DNA from: an uncultured Dysgonomonas sp.
GTDB lineage: Bacteria > Bacteroidota > Bacteroidia > Bacteroidales > Dysgonomonadaceae
Length of the DNA: 7,354 nt
NCBI GenBank assembly: GCA_945292135.1
Contig: CALYRA010000045.1
Location: forward strand, 1 to 7,354
Direction of reading: 5' to 3'
In this document: positions 1-6,131 of the stretch, one piece after another
Layout of the letters: every line of letters begins with the position of its first letter
Numbering within the stretch: the stretch's first letter is position 1
Notes under the pieces: model-generated
What the model saw: only the letters and a program-made list of their open reading frames with translations
What the model was told of the DNA's origin: nothing
The model's database searches: none
Translations under genes and position numbers: made by a program

Positions 1-1
1 C

Positions 2-652
2 GTAGGGATTGGACAAGATATTATGATCCGAAGTTTCAGAACTATTGAAAGTGAATTGAAGAACAAAAATATACCACTTGACAAGAAATGGGCTTTGTTA
101 CATGCTATCCACACGACAGCTGATTTTGATATGGAAAATATTTTGCATATTGATGAAAATGCCGTCGAAAAGTTACATTCGGAATTTACAAAAGGGGAAG
201 CTCGTACTATTATAACCGATGTAACGATGGTTGTATCTGGCGTTAGAAAAGGAGCTTTGGAACGCATGGGAATTGAGGTTAAATGTTACTTGCACGATCC
301 GCGTGTCGCACAATTAGCGAAAGATAAAAACATAACACGCACTCAGGCAGGAATAAGATTAGCCGTAGAAGAACATCCGAACGCTTTATTTGTTTTTGGT
401 AATGCTCCAACGGCTCTTATGGAGTTATGCGAATTGATTCGTAAAGAGAAAGCGTCTCCTATTGGAATTATAGCAGCCCCGGTTGGCTTTGTAAATGTCA
501 AAGAATCAAAGTATATGGCAAAACCATTTAAAAATATATCTAAACTGATCTTAGAAGGAAGAAAAGGAGGAAGTAATTTGGCGGCGACATTGGTTAATTC
601 AATACTTACTTATGATGATGCCGAGCAGTTAAAACCGGGACGAGATGTCTGA
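2..652 (+). CDS. cbiC: Cobalt-precorrin-8 methylmutase CbiC/CobH, 5' end incomplete in window
   Basis: This enzyme moves the C-11 methyl group to C-12 of (cobalt-)precorrin-8, giving (cobalt-)cobyrinate; it is a cytosolic corrin-ring enzyme with no cofactor. Counting from the first visible ATG (position 23), the sequence shows HTTADFD with the presumed catalytic His at residue 30, DPRVAQLA near 93, FGNAPTAL near 124, APVGFV near 151 and GRKGGSNLAA near 179, all typical of the CobH/CbiC family. The ATG at 23 is probably not the true start. The frame is open leftward to the window edge, reading VGIGQDI before the Met. In the Pseudomonas denitrificans enzyme the catalytic His is about residue 43, so roughly 13 residues are missing if 23 is used. 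The visible segment resembles the usual family N-terminus just before the SF.II motif. The gene therefore starts a few codons outside the window, or is joined to something upstream. Its stop is followed by a 122-bp gap before cobQ on the same strand. Confidence 0.93.
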   Translation, partial: VGIGQDIMIRSFRTIESELKNKNIPLDKKWALLHAIHTTADFDMENILHIDENAVEKLHSEFTKGEARTIITDVTMVVSGVRKGALERMGIEVKCYLHDPRVAQLAKDKNITRTQAGIRLAVEEHPNALFVFGNAPTALMELCELIRKEKASPIGIIAAPVGFVNVKESKYMAKPFKNISKLILEGRKGGSNLAATLVNSILTYDDAEQLKPGRDV

Positions 653-774
653 AAAAATGTCTTTACTATTTATCGAAATGATAACAAGACCGATGCAATC
701 ATTATTGACAGAAAGTAGTAATCTTGATAGATACTTAAATCGGGGTAACTGAAAGCTTAAAAATACCTTTAACT

Positions 775-2274
775 ATGTTGCAAAATAAGAAAAAATTAAG
801 TCCAATCATGTTTGCCGGTACAGGAAGTGATGTCGGTAAAAGCGTTATATCCGCTGCGTTTTGTCGCATTTTTTTACAGGATGGTTTTCACCCTGCGCCT
901 TTTAAGGCTCAAAACATGGCGTTAAATTCTTATGCGACACCCGAGGGTTTGGAAATTGGACGAGCGCAAGCCACGCAAGCCGAAGCAGCAGGAATAGAAT
1001 GTCATACCGATATGAACCCTCTGTTACTAAAACCTTCATCCGATAAGGTTTGTCAGGTTGTATTAAACGGAAAACCGATAGGTAAGAAAAATGCTTATCA
1101 ATATTTTAGAAAAGAAGGTAGAGAGGAACTTCGAAAAGCCGTAAATGAAGCATTTAACAGGCTCGAAAAACGATATAATCCAATCGTTATTGAAGGTGCA
1201 GGGAGTATATCTGAAGTAAATTTGCGCGAAGTGGATTTAGTTAATCTGCCAATGGCTATTCATGCCAAAGCCAATGTTATTTTAGTTGCAGATATTGATA
1301 GGGGGGGAGTATTTGCCTCGGTTTACGGTTCAATAATGTTGCTCACAGAAGACGAACGAAAATATATTAAAGGTATTCTCATTAATAAATTTAGAGGTGA
1401 TATCCGTCTTTTTGAGGAAGGAATAAAAATACTGGAAGATCTTTGTCAAATTCCCGTTATAGGCGTAGTTCCATATTTCAAAGGACTTTATATAGAGGAA
1501 GAAGATTCTGTAACGCTTCAATCTAAAAATTTGCAGGCTGGCCACGGTAAAATAAATGTCGTTGTAGTACTATTAAGGCATTTATCAAATTTTACGGATT
1601 TCAATGTCTTGGAACGTGATCCCCGTGTACATTTATATTATTCGAACAATATAGACGAAATAGAAAAAGCGGATATTATACTTATTCCTGGTAGTAAAAA
1701 TACAATTTCAGATCTATATGATTTGCGTCGTAATGGAGTTGCGCAAAGCATCATTAAAGCGCACAAATCCGGAGCTACCGTAGTGGGTATTTGCGGAGGG
1801 TTTCAGATGATGGGACGAGAAGTTAAAGACCCTATGCATATTGAAGGAAATATTGATTGTTTGCCCGGATTAGGCATTTTACCCATAACGACTGAAATTT
1901 CGAATGAAAAAGTGACTCGTCAAGTTTCTTTTTCATTCTTAGGATCCAAACAAAAATGTGAAGGATATGAGATTCACATGGGTACGACTTCTACTATTGA
2001 AGATGCTGCAAATTCCCCTTTGAATTGTACGTACGACGGAAGTAATGATGGTTATTATCTGAATCAAAAATGTTTTGGGACATATATTCACGGAATACTT
2101 GACAACAGTATTGTAATCGATTATTTAATAACGCCTTATGCTAACAAATTAACTCAAACTTCTTTCGATTATAAAGAGTTTAAAGAAGAACAGTACAACA
2201 AATTAGCGGATCATATACGTAGTCACGTAAACATGGATTTGGTATATAAGATAATGAAAAACAGCGATGATTAA
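775..2274 (+). CDS. cobQ: Adenosylcobyric acid synthase (glutamine-hydrolysing) CobQ/CbiP
   Basis: CobQ (CbiP in the anaerobic naming) uses ATP and glutamine to amidate carboxylates b, d, e and g of adenosylcobyrinate a,c-diamide, giving adenosylcobyric acid. The protein has 499 residues, a normal family length. The N-terminal half is a dethiobiotin-synthetase-like ATPase with the P-loop GTGSDVGKS at 15-23, followed by FKAQNMALNSY near 43 and DIDRGGVFAS at 173-182. The C-terminal half is a class I glutamine amidotransferase-like domain, with nucleophile Cys340 in GICGGFQMMG and His439 in GTYIHGILDN. The start at 775 places the P-loop at the usual distance from the N-terminus. The leader before it (roughly 755-774) is A/T-rich with no strong Shine-Dalgarno sequence. 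The end overlaps the cobD start by 8 bp, which suggests translational coupling. A run of seven G (1301-1307) encodes part of DIDRGG and is unusual in such AT-rich DNA. Confidence 0.97.
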   Translation: MLQNKKKLSPIMFAGTGSDVGKSVISAAFCRIFLQDGFHPAPFKAQNMALNSYATPEGLEIGRAQATQAEAAGIECHTDMNPLLLKPSSDKVCQVVLNGKPIGKKNAYQYFRKEGREELRKAVNEAFNRLEKRYNPIVIEGAGSISEVNLREVDLVNLPMAIHAKANVILVADIDRGGVFASVYGSIMLLTEDERKYIKGILINKFRGDIRLFEEGIKILEDLCQIPVIGVVPYFKGLYIEEEDSVTLQSKNLQAGHGKINVVVVLLRHLSNFTDFNVLERDPRVHLYYSNNIDEIEKADIILIPGSKNTISDLYDLRRNGVAQSIIKAHKSGATVVGICGGFQMMGREVKDPMHIEGNIDCLPGLGILPITTEISNEKVTRQVSFSFLGSKQKCEGYEIHMGTTSTIEDAANSPLNCTYDGSNDGYYLNQKCFGTYIHGILDNSIVIDYLITPYANKLTQTSFDYKEFKEEQYNKLADHIRSHVNMDLVYKIMKNSDD

Positions 2275-3280
2275 CGGACACGGAGACGATATCTATAATT
2301 ACGATAAACCTATTAAAAGTAATTATAGTTCCAATATTTACAATAAGCTTGATTTGACTGCTTTGCAATCATTCTTATGTTCTCGCATAAACCGAATACA
2401 TTCTTACCCGGAGCCTGATGCAAATTCATTGAAACGCTTAATCGCGGAAAAGAATAATATATCTTTTTCCAATATATGTGTTACAAACGGCGCGACAGAA
2501 GCAATATATCTTATAGCTCAAGCTTTCAATGGAAAAACAGGAAGCATATTGATTCCTACATTCAGTGAATACGAAGATGCTTGTTTAATAAATAACATAT
2601 CATTACGTTTTGCAAAATCATTGCACGAAATCGAAAATAAGACTGAAATATGTTGGATTTGCAATCCGAATAATCCGACAGGAAAGACAATAAGTAAAAA
2701 AGAAATAATATCATTTATAGAATCGCATCCTGATATAACTATCATATTAGATCAGTCGTACCAATATTTTACCGAAAAAGAAAGTCTGACAATTAAAGAA
2801 GCTATAAACTACCAAAACGTTATTTGCCTGCATTCGATGACAAAGCAATATGCTATTCCGGGACTTCGTTTAGGATATGTAACCGCTTGCATGAAATTGA
2901 TAGAAAAAATACAACGATTTTATATGCCTTGGTCAGTAAATCAATTGGCTCAGGAAGCAGGAAAATATTTGCTTAAAAATGAATCTTCCTTTACTTTTGA
3001 TTTAAAAGGGTATTTAAACGAAACCAATCAATTTCAAAAGAAATTATCAAATATTAAAGGATTAAGAGTATATCCTACAGATACGCATTTTTTTCTTTGT
3101 AAATTAGAAAATGGCGAAAAAGCTATCAATTTAAAAACTTATTTAGCTAATCAGTTTGGAATATTAATTCGTGATGCGGCGAATTTCAAAGGACTCGATA
3201 ATTCATATTTCCGATTGGCTACTCAATCAAAAGAAGAAAACGATATTTTGATAAAAGCGATTCAATCATGGATGAAATAA
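2267..3280 (+). CDS. cobD: PLP-dependent threonine-phosphate decarboxylase CobD
   Basis: CobD (called CobC in P. denitrificans naming) decarboxylates L-threonine O-3-phosphate to (R)-1-amino-2-propanol O-2-phosphate, the arm that CbiB attaches to the corrin ring. It has the class I/II aminotransferase fold. Visible landmarks are NPNNPTG at 133-139, DQSYQYF at 162-168 (Asp162 would bind the pyridine nitrogen), Lys193 in SMTKQYAIPGLRLGY as the PLP Schiff-base residue, MPWSVNQLAQEAG after it, and ILIRDAANFKGLDNSYFR with Arg316 as the substrate-carboxylate/phosphate arginine. The last two blocks closely resemble Salmonella CobD, which favours this call over histidinol-phosphate aminotransferase, the main alternative in this fold. 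At 337 residues it is a little shorter than the roughly 364 of Salmonella CobD. The ATG at 2267 overlaps the cobQ stop, and the gene's end overlaps the start of cbiB. Decarboxylase activity rather than transaminase activity is inferred from these motifs and the context. Confidence 0.92.
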   Translation: MINGHGDDIYNYDKPIKSNYSSNIYNKLDLTALQSFLCSRINRIHSYPEPDANSLKRLIAEKNNISFSNICVTNGATEAIYLIAQAFNGKTGSILIPTFSEYEDACLINNISLRFAKSLHEIENKTEICWICNPNNPTGKTISKKEIISFIESHPDITIILDQSYQYFTEKESLTIKEAINYQNVICLHSMTKQYAIPGLRLGYVTACMKLIEKIQRFYMPWSVNQLAQEAGKYLLKNESSFTFDLKGYLNETNQFQKKLSNIKGLRVYPTDTHFFLCKLENGEKAINLKTYLANQFGILIRDAANFKGLDNSYFRLATQSKEENDILIKAIQSWMK

Positions 3281-4224
3281 TAACCATCATATTGCCATTA
3301 TTGATCGGCTGGAGCGCCGATATGTTATTAGGTGATCCTCAATGGTTGCCACATCCCATTATTGGTTTTGGGAAAATAATATCATGGGGAGAAAGGAAAT
3401 TAAATCATAAAAATAAAAGGAAACTAAAAGGAGCATTATTTTCGCTTCTATTGATTGCTTTAACCTTTGGCATTACATATATTTTTATTCTATTTTTAAA
3501 TAGAATCCACTTATATTTAGGTACTTTAATATCTTCAATAATAGTTTTTTACTGTCTTGCCGGTAAAACTTTAATCACGGAGGTAAAAAATACTTTTCTT
3601 GCTGTAAATGAATCCCTTGAGTTTGGACGAATACATGTATCAAGGATAGTTGGGAGAGATACTTCGCAGCTGAATGAACAGCAAATAAAGACAGCTGCTC
3701 TGGAAACTCTTTCGGAGAATCTAAGTGATGGAGTGATAGCTCCTTTATTTTGGTATATGCTATTAGGAGTACCGGGTATGTTAGCATATAAAATGATTAA
3801 TACTCTGGATTCTATGATAGGATATAAGAATGAGCGTTATAAAGAATTCGGATGTTGGGCTGCGCGCATAGATGATGTTGTAAATTATATTCCATCACGG
3901 TTGACTTCTTTTATGATGGTTATTGTTAGTGGTAAGTTATCCGTCTTTTCATTTATCCGAAAGTATAGTCGTCAACATGCTAGTCCAAATTCAGGATATC
4001 CCGAAGCAGCTTTAGCCGGAATTCTGAATTGCCAATTTGGTGGACCGAATATCTATTTCGGGAAGATTGTTGATAAACCTTATATTGGTGACAATCCAAA
4101 AATCTTGACAATGCAAGATATGAAAACCGCTATTTCGATCAATCATAGGAGCGAAGCTTTGATGGTATTTTTAGTCATAGGTTTTAGCCTCATTTTGCAA
4201 TCAATAATTAAACTTCTGTTTTGA
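3268..4224 (+). CDS. cbiB: Adenosylcobinamide-phosphate synthase CbiB (membrane protein)
   Basis: CbiB (CobD in P. denitrificans naming) joins aminopropanol phosphate, made by the preceding cobD product, to adenosylcobyric acid, made by cobQ, giving adenosylcobinamide phosphate. It is an integral inner-membrane protein. The 318 residues are of normal family length. They contain hydrophobic segments at about 4-22, 54-78, 82-99, 155-177 and 297-318. Family motifs are GDP at 22-24 followed by HP at 29-30, ETLSENLSDGVIAPLFW at 146-162, NTLDSMIGYKNERY at 178-191 with AARIDDVVNYIPSR after it, and SPNSGYPEAALAG at 239-251. The ATG at 3268 lies inside the last codons of cobD (13-bp overlap), a start supported by the conserved N-terminal hydrophobic segment and GDP motif. 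The overlap of cobQ, cobD and cbiB places three consecutive late-pathway functions on one transcript. Confidence 0.95.
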   Translation: MDEIITIILPLLIGWSADMLLGDPQWLPHPIIGFGKIISWGERKLNHKNKRKLKGALFSLLLIALTFGITYIFILFLNRIHLYLGTLISSIIVFYCLAGKTLITEVKNTFLAVNESLEFGRIHVSRIVGRDTSQLNEQQIKTAALETLSENLSDGVIAPLFWYMLLGVPGMLAYKMINTLDSMIGYKNERYKEFGCWAARIDDVVNYIPSRLTSFMMVIVSGKLSVFSFIRKYSRQHASPNSGYPEAALAGILNCQFGGPNIYFGKIVDKPYIGDNPKILTMQDMKTAISINHRSEALMVFLVIGFSLILQSIIKLLF

Positions 4225-4244
4225 TTGTTTTTTGAAAATTATAA

Positions 4245-4267
4245 GGATATACATTCGAGAGATATCC
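4245..4267 (+). other. Weak inverted repeat between cbiB and cbiJ-cbiD
   Basis: GGATAT (4245-4250) pairs with ATATCC (4262-4267) around an 11-nt loop and is followed by GTTTTG. It lies in the 82-bp gap after the cbiB stop, the only sizeable break between same-strand genes besides that before cobQ. It could mark a weak transcription end or a processing site. The stem has only six pairs, four of them A-T, and there is no real U-tract, so it may be chance in AT-rich DNA. Confidence 0.15.
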
Positions 4268-4306
4268 GTTTTGTGAAAATAATAATGAATCTGATATAAA
4301 AGTGTT

Positions 4307-6130
4307 ATGATATTAATTTTTGGTGGAACAACGGAAGGACGTTATACAGTGAAAGTTTGCGAGGAAGCTTCTAAACCATTTTATTACTCAACAAAAAATA
4401 ATTTGCAAGAAATTCCTTTAGCAAATGGAATCCGTTTAAGTGGAGGCTTAGACCAATTATCAATGCCTTTATTTTGTAAAGAAAAAAATATTCGTTTAAT
4501 AATAGATGCTGCGCATCCGTTTGCAATAAACTTACATGATACAATAAGTAAGGTATCAGATGATTTAAATATACCTGTTATTCGATATGAAAGAAATTAT
4601 GTAGAAGATTTCGAAAATATCCTTTGGTTCGACTCCTATGATGATGCGGTCGACTATTTAGAAAAACATAAAATAGAAAAACTTTTAGCCCTCACAGGCG
4701 TAAACACAATATCAAAATTTAAAAGATATTGGCAAAATCATTTTTGCTGGTTTCGAATATTAGATCGAGAAGATTCTCGTAAAATCGTAGAAGAAACAGG
4801 ATTTCCGATTGAAAACGTTTTATACTATAAACAAGATAATGATGAAAAGGCACTATTTGAAAAATTAAAACCTCAAGCCATTATTACAAAAGAAAGTGGA
4901 GAATCAGGAGGCTTTAAGGAAAAAATAATTGCTGCGCAACAATTGAACATTCCGGTTTTAGTTATTAAAAGACCTCAGTTATCAGCTTCATTCATATCTG
5001 TTTACGGAGAAAATGGGTTAAGAAAAAAGATAGAACAATTATTACCCGATTTCTTTGAGTTAAAAACAGGATATACGACCGGAACTTGTGCAACTGCCGC
5101 TACAAAGGCTGCTTTAACTGCTTTGCTGACTAAAGAAATACAAACTGAAACAAGTATAACTCTTCCAAATGGTGAATGGGTAAAAATCCCGATAAATTCG
5201 ACTATCTTTAAAGAAAATAGTGTAACATGTTCAGTAATAAAAGATTCGGGAGATGATCCGGATGTTACCAATGGGCTGGAAATATTATCAACCGTAAATT
5301 TAAATTCCAACATAAGAGGAGTTAAATTTTTACAAGGAGAAGGGGTTGGGATAGTAACGCTACCCGGACTTGGTTTGGAAATAGGAGATCCGGCAGTTAA
5401 TGCAACTCCTCGTAAAATGATTAAAAGAGAAATTTATAAGGTTATGCGTCATAATCAGGATAAACTTCCCGATCACAATCTAAAAATTGGTATTGATGTA
5501 ACTATATCTGTACCGCAAGGAAAAGAAATAGCAAAAAGAACATTTAATCCTAAATTAGGTATAGTAGACGGTATTTCAATTATAGGTACGTCCGGTATTG
5601 TAAAACCCTTCTCATCCGAAGCGTTTATTCGCTCTATTCGTCGAGAAATGCAAGTTGCCAAAGCTATCGGATGTAACCACGTAATTATAAATTCGGGCGC
5701 AAAAAGCGAACGTTTTGTAAAACAAATCTACCCCGAATTACCGAATCAGGCATTTATACATTATGGAAATTTTATTGGCGAAACCATTAAAATAGCCTCT
5801 GATTTGGATATTTCTAAGGTAACAATGGGTATTATGATTGGTAAAGCCGTTAAACTTGCCGAAGGTTCATTAGATACTCACAGTAAGAAAGTTGTAATGA
5901 ATAAAGACTTTCTTGTAAGTATTGCAAATGAAGTCGGTTGTTCCCAAAATACAATTGATAGCATAGCAACCATGACATTAGCGCGTCAATTATGGGATAT
6001 AATACCACAAAGCGAAATAAAGTTCTTTGATATTTTATTGCAAAAGTGTTACGATACGACAGCGTTTCTTCTACCAAAAGGAGAACTGAATATCCTTTTG
6101 ATAGATGAAGGTGGCAATATTATCAGATAA
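4307..6130 (+). CDS. Bifunctional cobalt-precorrin-6A reductase / cobalt-precorrin-5B C1-methyltransferase (CbiJ-CbiD fusion)
   Basis: This 607-residue protein combines two consecutive steps of the anaerobic corrin pathway. Residues 1 to about 247 are a CbiJ/CobK-type reductase (cobalt-precorrin-6A to 6B, using a reduced nicotinamide), with GGTTEGR at 6-12, DAAHPFA at 67-73 and ITKESGESGGFKEK at 193-206. Residues from about 252 to the end are CbiD, the SAM-dependent C-1 methyltransferase (cobalt-precorrin-5B to 6A), with LKTGYTTGTCATAATKAA from 252, KDSGDDPDVTNG at 312-323, GEGVGIVTLPGLG at 344-356, IIGTSGIVKPFS at 425-436 and GKAVKLAEGSLDTHSKK at 512-528. Almost no linker separates the domains. 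The reductase acts after the methyltransferase, so domain order is the reverse of reaction order. The ATG at 4307 gives the Rossmann-like ILIFGGTTEGR at the N-terminus, and an A/T-rich leader precedes it. The gene converges with the cbiG-cbiF fusion with one base between stops. The reductase is named CbiJ rather than CobK because of its CbiD partner; the cofactor is not readable here. Confidence 0.95.
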   Translation: MILIFGGTTEGRYTVKVCEEASKPFYYSTKNNLQEIPLANGIRLSGGLDQLSMPLFCKEKNIRLIIDAAHPFAINLHDTISKVSDDLNIPVIRYERNYVEDFENILWFDSYDDAVDYLEKHKIEKLLALTGVNTISKFKRYWQNHFCWFRILDREDSRKIVEETGFPIENVLYYKQDNDEKALFEKLKPQAIITKESGESGGFKEKIIAAQQLNIPVLVIKRPQLSASFISVYGENGLRKKIEQLLPDFFELKTGYTTGTCATAATKAALTALLTKEIQTETSITLPNGEWVKIPINSTIFKENSVTCSVIKDSGDDPDVTNGLEILSTVNLNSNIRGVKFLQGEGVGIVTLPGLGLEIGDPAVNATPRKMIKREIYKVMRHNQDKLPDHNLKIGIDVTISVPQGKEIAKRTFNPKLGIVDGISIIGTSGIVKPFSSEAFIRSIRREMQVAKAIGCNHVIINSGAKSERFVKQIYPELPNQAFIHYGNFIGETIKIASDLDISKVTMGIMIGKAVKLAEGSLDTHSKKVVMNKDFLVSIANEVGCSQNTIDSIATMTLARQLWDIIPQSEIKFFDILLQKCYDTTAFLLPKGELNILLIDEGGNIIR

Positions 6131-6131
6131 T

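Noticed and set aside
705..735. Promoter-like TTGACA with GATACT before cobQ
   Set aside because: The spacing is 19 bp, the -10 match is poor, and a sigma-70 consensus is not the expected form in Bacteroidota; the lineage's TAnnTTTG element is absent.
653..774. Possible cobalamin riboswitch upstream of cobQ
   Set aside because: The gap is too short for the full fold, and no B12-box (GCCACTG-like) sequence is seen in it.
3088..3094. T7 runs in coding sequence (also near 869-875)
   Set aside because: Runs of this length are expected in AT-rich genes, and the reading frames continue through them normally.
4270..4302. TTTG followed 21 nt later by TATAAAAG before cbiJ-cbiD
   Set aside because: The second element lacks the TTTG half and ends only four bases before the ATG, leaving no room for a leader; it is better read as the A-rich initiation region.
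5002..5313. Minus-strand open frame of 103 codons within the CbiJ-CbiD region
   Set aside because: It lies wholly antisense to the well-supported cbiD start region, has no recognisable domain, and is explained as the reverse of a constrained coding frame.
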